The notes under the pieces are model-generated. The model saw only the letters and a list, made by a program, of their open reading frames with translations, did not search any database and was not told where the DNA came from. Positions 1-5,881 of a DNA stretch of 5,949 nt are shown piece by piece. Origin of the DNA: Hyphomicrobiales bacterium (GTDB taxonomy: Bacteria > Pseudomonadota > Alphaproteobacteria > Rhizobiales > NORP267); assembly GCA_016764455.1 (NCBI GenBank), contig JAESRU010000047.1, positions 7,275 to 13,223 of the forward strand, written 5' to 3'. Numbering within the stretch: position 1 is the stretch's first letter; each line of letters opens with the position of its first letter. The position numbers and the translations under genes are program-made.

Positions 1-720
1 GCCATCGTAGCCGCTGCCGAAGGCCAGGACATGTATCTGGTCGGGGCGCGGGCTTATTCGACCAATACGCTCGAATCCGGTTGGATACCGTCTCCGCTGC
101 CAGCCATCTATACCGGCGAAGAAATGGCTGGGTACCGCGAATGGTTGCCTGCGACGTCCTATGAAGCTACCGGCGCGATTGGTGGCAGCTATGTTTCCGA
201 CAATATCGAGGATTATTACACCAATCCTTACGAGCTGGGTTACGGCATCTATATCAAGAACGACCATGACTATGTCGGTCGGGCAGCGTTAGAAAAAATG
301 AAGGATCAGCCGCAGCGCAAGAAAGTGACTTTTGAATGGAACTCCGAAGATCTGGTCAAAATCATCGCGTCGGCATTTGATCCTGATGGTGAAATGTACA
401 AATGGGTGGATTTCCCGCAGCCTAATTATGCATCATCAAGTTTTGACCGAGTCATGAATGGCGACAAAGTGGTTGGCCTTTCCATGTTCAACGGTTTCAG
501 CTTCAACGAACGCGCCATGCTGTCGCTTGGGGTTGTCGATCCTGACGTTCAGGTTGGTGACGTGTTGACGATGGTTTGGGGTGAGCCGGACGGGGGCTCA
601 GGAAAAACCTCGACAGAGCGGCACAAACAGACCGAGATACGGGTCAAGGTTTCCCAAGTTCCTTATGCACGGGAAGCACGTGAGAATTATGCAGAGAGCT
701 GGCGTACAAATGCTTCGTAA
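1..720 (+). CDS. ligM: Tetrahydrofolate-dependent aromatic O-demethylase, LigM/DesA type (GcvT-like), C-terminal part; 5' end outside window
   Basis: The frame is open from base 1 to the TAA at 718-720, giving 239 residues; the family is about 460-470 residues, so roughly the N-terminal half lies upstream. Enzymes of this type move the methyl group of vanillate, 3-O-methylgallate (LigM) or syringate (DesA) to tetrahydrofolate in the cytoplasm, yielding protocatechuate, gallate or 3-O-methylgallate. Family stretches recognised from memory are VGARAYSTNTLESGWIPSP near residue 14, YREWLPATSYEATGAIGGS near 45, SDNIEDYY followed by ELGYGIYIKNDHD, and the tail pattern HKQTEIRVKV...PYAREAR. The ATG at 31 is internal and not the start. 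The substrate cannot be decided from this half. Protocatechuate dioxygenase genes in the same window favour vanillate. Other GcvT-fold enzymes, such as DMSP demethylase or glycine-cleavage T protein, fit these motifs less well. Confidence 0.85.
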   Translation, partial: AIVAAAEGQDMYLVGARAYSTNTLESGWIPSPLPAIYTGEEMAGYREWLPATSYEATGAIGGSYVSDNIEDYYTNPYELGYGIYIKNDHDYVGRAALEKMKDQPQRKKVTFEWNSEDLVKIIASAFDPDGEMYKWVDFPQPNYASSSFDRVMNGDKVVGLSMFNGFSFNERAMLSLGVVDPDVQVGDVLTMVWGEPDGGSGKTSTERHKQTEIRVKVSQVPYAREARENYAESWRTNAS

Positions 721-731
721 GCCAGTATTTA

Positions 732-767
732 GGGATTTCCGGGAGCGCGAAAGCTCCGGGAAATCCC
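732..767 (+). terminator. Long GC-rich hairpin after the O-demethylase gene; terminator-like but without a T tract
   Basis: Arms 732-746 and 753-767 pair over 15 positions with a single G-G mismatch (741/758), leaving a six-base GCGAAA loop. It starts 11 bases after the O-demethylase stop codon. No run of T follows on either strand, so it is not a canonical intrinsic terminator. It could protect the 3' end of the upstream mRNA, partly terminate, or lower read-through into the TRAP genes. The structure is seen directly; the role is inferred. Confidence 0.55.
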
Positions 768-773
768 ATGAAT

Positions 774-801
774 GGCGGACAAACAGAAAAATCTGACCGC
801 C
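774..801. promoter_or_regulatory. Interrupted inverted repeat upstream of dctP; possible operator or leader hairpin
   Basis: GGCGG (774-778) can pair with CCGCC (797-801), and inside it CAGA (784-787) can pair with TCTG (792-795) around an AAAA loop. Five unpaired bases on the left face one on the right. It lies 29 bases before the dctP start and is followed by TTTATAG. It might be a regulator-binding palindrome for the transporter genes, or a weak second transcript hairpin. I see no convincing -35/-10 pair in the 721-830 gap. The repeat could be chance, since its arms are short. Confidence 0.25.
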
Positions 802-816
802 TTTATAGACGACAAT

Positions 817-823
817 GGGAGGA
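817..823 (+). promoter_or_regulatory. Strong ribosome-binding site of dctP
   Basis: GGGAGGA lies 7 bases before the ATG at 831, with an A-rich spacer. It fixes the dctP start and is much stronger than anything in front of dctQ or dctM, as expected for a binding protein made in excess over its membrane partners. Confidence 0.8.
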
Positions 824-830
824 ATAAAAA

Positions 831-1847
831 ATGAACTTTCAATTGATTTATAAAGCCATGCGTGTTGGCCTCGCCGCCATTTGCGCGAGTGCCATGATGA
901 TGGTGCTGGCGCAAGCCGAAACGCTGAAATTGGCGCATTTTGTGCCACCAGCACATACCTTTACGGGCGCGATTGTTGATCCGCTCGTAAATGGCGTAAA
1001 TACAGCGACTGGTGGATCCCTTGAAATTCAGGTCTATCCAGGTGGTGAACTTGGCAAGGGCCCGGTTGAGCAATATGTGCGTGCCGTAAACGGTGTTGCT
1101 GACATTACCTGGGGCCTGGCTGGATACACATCCGCACAATTTCCACTTTCCATGATCGTCGAGTTGCCTGGTGTCGTTGGTACGTCTGGCATGGGTTATG
1201 AAGCGATCTGGAATGCTTACGAAGATCATCTGACCGGAGAATTCCCTGGTACGCGCCCGCTTGCCCTCTGGACCAGCGAGCCGATGCTTTTCATCATGAA
1301 AGACAAGGAAATTCGTACCGTTGCTGATCTGGCCGGTCTGAAAATCCGCGTTTCTGGTGCGGTTCCAGCCCGGGTTATCGAAGCTCTTGGCGCAACGCCT
1401 GTTCATATGCCTGCACCGCAAATGTATAACGCACTGCAAACCGGCCTTGTTGACGGCATCATGACTGGCGCCAGCGCCATCCATGACTTCCGTCTGAGTG
1501 AAGTTGCCAACATTTACACAGAAGGTCCGAGCCTCGGCAACATTCTGTTCTTCGTGGTGATGAACGAAGCCACCTATAGCGCGCTGCCTGCAAACGAACA
1601 GGCTGCCATTGATGCCAATTCCGGTCTTGAATTGTCAAAATCGGGTGAAGACAACTGGAACCGGGTTGCTACTGAAACCATGGCGGCTCTGCGGGCAGAT
1701 CCCAACAAGATGGTAATCAGCCTGACGGGCGACGACGCTGCGGCATTTGATGTCATCACTTTGGCAGTTCGAGATGCGGTTGTCAGCGAATTGGATGCCA
1801 ATGGTTTGGCAGCCTCCGCGGTATTGTCTGCGATGACTGGACAATAG
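831..1847 (+). CDS. dctP: TRAP transporter periplasmic solute-binding protein (DctP family)
   Basis: This 338-residue protein is of normal family length. It begins with a Sec signal peptide: basic residues K8 and R11, a hydrophobic core at about 12-26, and a probable AQA cleavage site after residue 29, so the mature protein starts near ETLKLAHF. Family signs are GELGKGPVEQY (72-82), the ADLAGLKIRVSG segment (165-176) whose R173 matches the arginine that usually clamps the substrate carboxylate, LGATPV (186-191) and ALQTGLVDGI (201-210). The protein captures an organic acid in the periplasm and hands it to the DctQM membrane complex. It is the first gene of a dctPQM set, 18 bases before dctQ. 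The substrate is not readable from sequence. Flanking genes for vanillate and protocatechuate breakdown suggest an aromatic acid or ring-cleavage product. The start at 831 is supported by a strong ribosome-binding site; M10 is a less likely alternative. Confidence 0.92.
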   Translation: MNFQLIYKAMRVGLAAICASAMMMVLAQAETLKLAHFVPPAHTFTGAIVDPLVNGVNTATGGSLEIQVYPGGELGKGPVEQYVRAVNGVADITWGLAGYTSAQFPLSMIVELPGVVGTSGMGYEAIWNAYEDHLTGEFPGTRPLALWTSEPMLFIMKDKEIRTVADLAGLKIRVSGAVPARVIEALGATPVHMPAPQMYNALQTGLVDGIMTGASAIHDFRLSEVANIYTEGPSLGNILFFVVMNEATYSALPANEQAAIDANSGLELSKSGEDNWNRVATETMAALRADPNKMVISLTGDDAAAFDVITLAVRDAVVSELDANGLAASAVLSAMTGQ

Positions 1848-1865
1848 GCTGACGGTGACGCTGGT

Positions 1866-2375
1866 ATGTTTGATCGTACCCGAAAAATAGTCGACAGGCT
1901 GGTTGGCCTGTCGGCGCTCGTCGGGGCGCTCGCTCTGGTCGTTACCACGATGGTTGTCATTGCCGACGTGATCGGTCGGTACTTTGGCGCCCCGCTTTAT
2001 GGAGCGCAGGATATCGTTCAAATGTCCGCGCTCTTTGTCGTGTTTGGCGGGATGGCCTATTGCGAGCGTCGTGGCGGACATATCAGTGTCGATTTGCTGG
2101 AAGCTTCGTTCAGCCCTGCATTCAACAAAAAGTTGACGATCATTGGCAGCCTGTTGGGTGCCTTGGTTTTTGCGCTGATCGCGTGGCAGACTTTTGAAGC
2201 CATCAAGCTCTCACACATGTTGAATATGGCTACAAATATACTTTATTTGCCACGGGCACCTTTTCAGTATGCCATTGGAACTCTGACTGGAATTACCAGC
2301 TTGGCGATGGCGGTGACGGCGATGGGACTTATTCTTGAAAAACCGGACAATGGTTCAGACAGTGCGGCGAAATGA
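1866..2375 (+). CDS. dctQ: TRAP transporter small membrane subunit (DctQ family)
   Basis: The product is 169 residues with four predicted membrane segments at about 13-36, 50-67, 90-110 and 134-157, the standard DctQ layout. Typical family features are the VIADVIGRYF end of the first segment (31-40) and the cytoplasmic-side GGHISVDLL motif (70-78). In TRAP systems this subunit packs against DctM and helps dock the binding protein. It starts 18 bases after dctP and ends in an ATGA overlap with dctM, so the three genes are almost certainly co-transcribed. No good Shine-Dalgarno precedes the ATG at 1866 (the upstream bases are GACGGTGACGCTGGT), so translation may depend on ribosomes leaving dctP. 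No better in-frame start was found. Confidence 0.9.
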   Translation: MFDRTRKIVDRLVGLSALVGALALVVTTMVVIADVIGRYFGAPLYGAQDIVQMSALFVVFGGMAYCERRGGHISVDLLEASFSPAFNKKLTIIGSLLGALVFALIAWQTFEAIKLSHMLNMATNILYLPRAPFQYAIGTLTGITSLAMAVTAMGLILEKPDNGSDSAAK

Positions 2376-3676
2376 GTCCTGAATTCATTGGCCTTTTGGG
2401 GATAATTTCCCTATTTTCGATGCTGGCGCTACGTGTGCCGGTGGCATTCGCCATGTTCATTGTCGGCATTGTCGGCGTATCAGTGTTGAACAGTACGAGA
2501 GCCGCTTTGTCGCTGCTGGCATCTGAAAGTTTTACCCTGGCTTCGAGCCACGAATTAATCGTGATCCCGCTTTTCATCCTGATGGGAAATATCGCTACTG
2601 AATCCGGCATGAGCAGAAAATTGTATGACGCGGCCTATGCCATGATCGGGACAATCCGGGGTGGGCTGGCGTCTGCAACTGTAATTGGCTGCGCGGGATT
2701 TGCTGCTTTATCAGGATCATCGGTTGCCTCCGCCCTCACAATGGGGCGGGTGTCGCTGTCCGAGATGAAGCGGTTCAATTATTCGCCGCGTCTTTCAACC
2801 GGGGCTGTTGCGGCCGGTGGTACGCTTGGCATTCTTATTCCGCCTTCGACCGGGTTTGTGCTTTACGCAATCCTGACCAGAGAATCTATTGGTCGGCTGT
2901 TTCTGGCGGGCGTTTTGCCGGGTCTGCTTTTGACATTCATGTTTGTGACGACGATCTGGATTTTGACCTATTTCAAACCGGAATTAGGGCCTCCTGGTCC
3001 ATCTAGAACATTGCGTGAAAAAGTAAAAGCGTCGCTCGGGGCTTTGCCGATTGTGATCATTGTTCTGATGACCATTGGCGGTATTTATTCTGGTATTTTT
3101 TCGCCCGTTGAGGCTGCTGCCGTCGGCGTTGGTCTCACCATATTGGGTGGCACTTTGGCTGGTTCGCTGAATGTCCCGAAATTCATCAATGCGTTGAAAG
3201 ACAGCGTGTCGACGACTGCGACCGTCATGCTGATCCTGATCGCGGCCCATGTGATCGGGCCGTTTCTGGCGCTCAGTCATATGCCTGCATTTGTCGGGGA
3301 GTTCCTGACCTCGCTCGATATTGGCCGGTACGGTATCCTGGCGCTGATCCTGATCACCTATCTGGTTCTCGGGTGTTTTATGGAAGGGTTTGCGATGATG
3401 GTTCTGACCCTGCCGATTTTCTTCCCCGTCATTGTATCGCTTGGCTTTGACCCGATCTGGTTTGGCGTTGTGGTGGTGATGGTGCTTGAGATGGGGCTGA
3501 TAACGCCGCCTGTGGGGATCAATGTTTTCATTGTGAAATCAGTAGCGCCGGACGTGCCGCTCAAGGAAATTTTTATCGGCGTGTTGCCATTCCTCATTGC
3601 GATGATCATAGCCATGATTTTTATCGTCATGTTCCCGTCGATCGCATTGTATCTACCCAACACAATGATCGGTTGA
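2372..3676 (+). CDS. dctM: TRAP transporter large permease subunit (DctM family)
   Basis: The 434-residue protein has normal DctM length and is strongly hydrophobic throughout, with about a dozen membrane segments. It forms the sodium-coupled transport channel of the TRAP system in the inner membrane. Recognisable family stretches are GNIATESGMSRKLYD (72-86), the glycine/serine-rich GFAALSGSSVASA (109-121), GTLGILIPPST (150-160), SPVEAAAVG (244-252) and EMGLITPPVGINVF (383-396). The last three belong to the conserved core repeated in the two halves of the transporter. Its ATG shares bases with the dctQ TGA (ATGA at 2372-2375), implying translational coupling, and no separate strong ribosome-binding site is visible. 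A hairpin terminator begins 26 bases after the stop. No truncation or frameshift was seen. Confidence 0.93.
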   Translation: MSPEFIGLLGIISLFSMLALRVPVAFAMFIVGIVGVSVLNSTRAALSLLASESFTLASSHELIVIPLFILMGNIATESGMSRKLYDAAYAMIGTIRGGLASATVIGCAGFAALSGSSVASALTMGRVSLSEMKRFNYSPRLSTGAVAAGGTLGILIPPSTGFVLYAILTRESIGRLFLAGVLPGLLLTFMFVTTIWILTYFKPELGPPGPSRTLREKVKASLGALPIVIIVLMTIGGIYSGIFSPVEAAAVGVGLTILGGTLAGSLNVPKFINALKDSVSTTATVMLILIAAHVIGPFLALSHMPAFVGEFLTSLDIGRYGILALILITYLVLGCFMEGFAMMVLTLPIFFPVIVSLGFDPIWFGVVVVMVLEMGLITPPVGINVFIVKSVAPDVPLKEIFIGVLPFLIAMIIAMIFIVMFPSIALYLPNTMIG

Positions 3677-3702
3677 TTGGCCTGATTTCTCACTATAAAA
3701 AA

Positions 3703-3729
3703 GACCGTGTCTGAGATACAGACACGGTC
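3703..3729. terminator. Bidirectional intrinsic terminator between convergent dctM and ligB
   Basis: A perfect 11-bp stem (GACCGTGTCTG at 3703-3713 with CAGACACGGTC at 3719-3729) encloses the loop AGATA. On the - strand the stem runs into TTTTTTATAG, a strong U tract, 31 bases beyond the ligB stop, so it is a classic terminator for the lig operon. On the + strand the following bases, AATTTATC, are weaker but AT-rich, and it probably also ends the TRAP transcript. It is the main structure in the 84-base gap 3677-3760. Confidence 0.88.
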
Positions 3730-3760
3730 AATTTATCAAATTCTCAAGAATGCTTGATGC

Positions 3761-4609
3761 TTAATCTATGCATTCCAAAAGCATTGTCCCGGCACCGGTA
3801 TTTGATATCGGGATATGGTAATTCTTGTGAAGTGGCGTGACCTTTTCACTGAGCGCGCCGCGCATCATCATCCACATCAGGAATTCGGTACCTTGCGTAC
3901 CGGCCTGGCGGACCAGTTCATGACGAGAAATTTTCGTCAATTCCTCCGGCGCGGTGACGATTTTCTCCATGCACATCTCATCAAATTCTCTGTTGATGTG
4001 ACCGGCACGTTCGCCGTCTAGCTGATGCGACATGCCTCCGGTTCCAAGCACAACAACCTTGATGTCTTCCGGGTAGGAGCGGATTGCCTTGCCAAGCGCC
4101 TTGCCGAAATTCAAAGCCCGTTTCAGGGTTGGAATTGGATGCTGGACCGTATTGGCGCTGATCGGAATCGCACGTGGCATTTCGGGATTGTGCGGTGCGC
4201 CGGGCCAGAATAATTGCATTGGCACGGTAAAGCCGTGATCGACCGCCAATTCCTGACATGAGGTAATATCAAATTCGTCCGCAACCATGCCTTCGATGAT
4301 ATGCCAGGATAATTCCGGGGCACCGGGGAAGGGGTCCAGTTTTGGTATGCCCCAGCCTTCGTCTTCGTTGATATATTCATGCGCCGCGCCGATGGCGAAG
4401 GTCGGCATCTGGTCCAGGAAGAACCCGAGACCATGATCGTTGTAGATGTTGATGACAATATCGGGTTTTTGATCGTGGAGCCATTCGCGAATAGGCGGGT
4501 AGCCATCGAAAAATGGCTTCCAATAGGGATCAACAAATGACTCATTGGCAATCGCATTGCCAACAGCCGGGATATGGGATGTGGTTATCCCACCAATAAT
4601 TTTGGCCAT
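3761..4609 (-). CDS. ligB: Protocatechuate 4,5-dioxygenase beta (catalytic) subunit LigB
   Basis: This 282-residue protein is the catalytic subunit of the extradiol, Fe(II)-dependent type II dioxygenase. With LigA it opens protocatechuate between carbons 4 and 5, giving 4-carboxy-2-hydroxymuconate-6-semialdehyde in the cytoplasm. Active-site residues are present: H12 (in TTSHIP) and H59 (in YNDHG) as iron ligands, E242 (in GTEFLMW) as the third ligand, and H195 (in GGMSHQLDG) as the catalytic base; H125 in VDHGF also matches the family. H12, H195 and E242 have the same numbers as in the Sphingobium SYK-6 enzyme. The start at 4609 lies 3 bases after the ligA stop, with AAGGAG 8 bases upstream inside the end of ligA. 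It is the last gene before the terminator. Gallate or 3-O-methylgallate activity is possible, but dedicated gallate dioxygenases are usually single fused chains. Confidence 0.93.
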   Translation of the reverse strand: MAKIIGGITTSHIPAVGNAIANESFVDPYWKPFFDGYPPIREWLHDQKPDIVINIYNDHGLGFFLDQMPTFAIGAAHEYINEDEGWGIPKLDPFPGAPELSWHIIEGMVADEFDITSCQELAVDHGFTVPMQLFWPGAPHNPEMPRAIPISANTVQHPIPTLKRALNFGKALGKAIRSYPEDIKVVVLGTGGMSHQLDGERAGHINREFDEMCMEKIVTAPEELTKISRHELVRQAGTQGTEFLMWMMMRGALSEKVTPLHKNYHIPISNTGAGTMLLECID

Positions 4610-4612
4610 GGT

Positions 4613-4972
4613 TTAATCTCCTTGCCGCATTAATTTTTCTTTGAAAGCTTCAACGCTCATGCCGGTTTGCTGGGCACCGATATCCTGAACGCCGAGCTTG
4701 TAAATTCCGGCAAATTTGGCGAGGTAATAAATGTTCCCACCTGCCGCAATCAGGGCCAATACGTTCTTGTCACGGCATGCCTGTTTTTGCTCTTCGTTGA
4801 GCTTGAATTTGTCGTGATAGGCTTCGGGGTCGGCCAGATATTCTTCGCGCGCTTCGGCAGCATTGAATGAAAAGCACATCTTGTTCAGCGCATAGCCTTT
4901 CATCGCCATTTTGCCGTCAAACAGGGTCGTACCCGGTATCTGCGTATGAGAATCGAATTCGGTGATTTCCAT
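4613..4972 (-). CDS. ligA: Protocatechuate 4,5-dioxygenase alpha subunit LigA
   Basis: The 119-residue small helical subunit caps the active site of LigB and helps shape the substrate pocket; it holds no metal itself. Family stretches are GYALNKMCFSFN (26-37), a region around YLADPEAYHDKF (45-56), and NVLALIAAGGNIYYLAK (70-86). It is somewhat shorter than the SYK-6 LigA (about 139 residues), mostly at the ends, but nothing in the core looks missing. The ATG at 4972 is supported by AAGGAG 7 bases upstream (4980-4985), which overlaps the ligI stop codon. It lies between ligI (11-base gap) and ligB (3-base gap), matching the obligate co-expression of the two dioxygenase subunits. Confidence 0.92.
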   Translation of the reverse strand: MEITEFDSHTQIPGTTLFDGKMAMKGYALNKMCFSFNAAEAREEYLADPEAYHDKFKLNEEQKQACRDKNVLALIAAGGNIYYLAKFAGIYKLGVQDIGAQQTGMSVEAFKEKLMRQGD

Positions 4973-4983
4973 GATCTTTCTCC

Positions 4984-5865
4984 TTATTGCTCGTTTTTAT
5001 TCCAGTAAAGCCGCATCGGATTTTCAACCAGCAGCGCCCGCTGCGCAGGCTCCGATACGGCAATTCTCGGGATGACATCGACCAGCATGCCGTCATCCGG
5101 CATGTGGGATTTCATATTCGGGTGAGGCCAGTCGGTACCCCAAAGCACACGATCCGGAAAACTTTCAACCAATAGCCGGGCGAATGGAATGACATCGTCA
5201 TAGGGCGGTCCCTGGATTGTGAGCCGCTCGGGGCAGGACACTTTGGTCCAGAAATTTTCATTCTCCGCCAGCAGGGAAACGAATTGCTGGAAATCTTTGT
5301 GATCGACGCCTTTGGAAACATCGGGTCGGCCCATATGGTCAACCACCACAATGCCAGGCAATTGTTTCAGGAACGGGATCAGGTCCGCCAAATCGGGCGC
5401 TTCGAAATAAACCACGATGTGCCATCCGAGTTTGACCACCCGTTCGGCGATGCCAAGAAATACATCTCGTGGGGTGGCGTCCACCAGGCGTTTTACAAAA
5501 TTAAAGCGGACGGCGCGAACCCCGGCTTTGTCCATTTTTCGCAATTCGTCGTCGCTAATGTCGGGGTCGACAATGGCGACACCGCGGGCCAGATCACCGG
5601 CCGCTAGTAGAGCATCAACGAGGGCATCATTGTTGCGCCCGTGGCACGATGCCTGAACAATAACATTGCGCGAAAAACCCAAATGATCGCGAAGCGCAAA
5701 CAACTTTTCTTTGGGCGCGTCGGAGGGTGTGTATTTGCGTTCTGGTGCGTAGGGGAATGTGTCAGCCGGCCCGAACACATGACAATGAGCGTCAACTGAG
5801 CCTTCTGGCGGTGTGTAAGCCGGTTTCGACGGGCTTGGGTGAAATGGTCTATAGTCAGCGTCCAT
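4984..5865 (-). CDS. ligI: 2-pyrone-4,6-dicarboxylate lactonase LigI (amidohydrolase superfamily)
   Basis: The enzyme hydrolyses 2-pyrone-4,6-dicarboxylate to 4-oxalomesaconate, the third step of protocatechuate 4,5-cleavage. With the ATG at 5865 it has 293 residues, the size I recall for SYK-6 LigI. The amidohydrolase fold shows in DAHCHVFGP (25-33; H27, H29), QASCHGRNND (71-80; S73, H75), RAVRFNFVKR (117-126; R120, R126), Y153, VDHMGRPD (175-182; H177), R214 in CPERL, and GTDWPHP (243-249; D245). These match the reported LigI catalytic and carboxylate-binding residues with an offset of three or four. LigI is known as an amidohydrolase that works without a divalent metal. A longer frame from a TTG at 5883 exists, but GAGGA (5877-5881) would then lie inside the gene, so the ATG is preferred. 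It begins 14 bases after the preceding gene and ends 11 bases before ligA. Confidence 0.93.
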   Translation of the reverse strand: MDADYRPFHPSPSKPAYTPPEGSVDAHCHVFGPADTFPYAPERKYTPSDAPKEKLFALRDHLGFSRNVIVQASCHGRNNDALVDALLAAGDLARGVAIVDPDISDDELRKMDKAGVRAVRFNFVKRLVDATPRDVFLGIAERVVKLGWHIVVYFEAPDLADLIPFLKQLPGIVVVDHMGRPDVSKGVDHKDFQQFVSLLAENENFWTKVSCPERLTIQGPPYDDVIPFARLLVESFPDRVLWGTDWPHPNMKSHMPDDGMLVDVIPRIAVSEPAQRALLVENPMRLYWNKNEQ

Positions 5866-5876
5866 AATGCTTCTTT

Positions 5877-5881
5877 TCCTC
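5877..5881 (-). promoter_or_regulatory. Ribosome-binding site that decides the ligI start
   Basis: On the - strand GAGGA overlaps the TGA of the preceding gene and lies 11 bases before the ATG at 5865. It supports that ATG over the TTG at 5883, which lies upstream of the site itself. The spacing is slightly long. Confidence 0.6.

Noticed and set aside
804..809. TATAGA as a -10 box for a dctP promoter
   Set aside because: No acceptable -35 element lies 16-18 bases upstream (the bases there are near AAACAG), so a sigma-70 promoter is not supported.
598..954. 118-codon - strand frame spanning the end of the O-demethylase gene, the gap and the dctP signal peptide
   Set aside because: It covers two real genes in antisense and the hairpin region, with no family signature.
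729..1484. 251-codon open frame on the - strand opposite dctP
   Set aside because: It lies antisense to a clear DctP gene, starts with no ribosome-binding site I can see, has no recognisable motif and an irregular composition rich in H, R and N. It is a shadow frame.
1574..2081. Overlapping - strand frames of 128 and 148 codons opposite dctP and dctQ
   Set aside because: Both are antisense to well-supported genes and have low-complexity or basic composition without domains.
3981..4563. Alternative - strand frames inside ligB
   Set aside because: They share the strand with ligB but sit in other frames. The LigB frame carries all catalytic residues, so these are shadows, and there is no sign of a frameshift.
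5284..5607. 107-codon + strand frame opposite ligI
   Set aside because: It mirrors the conserved LigI coding sequence, with no independent start signal or motif.
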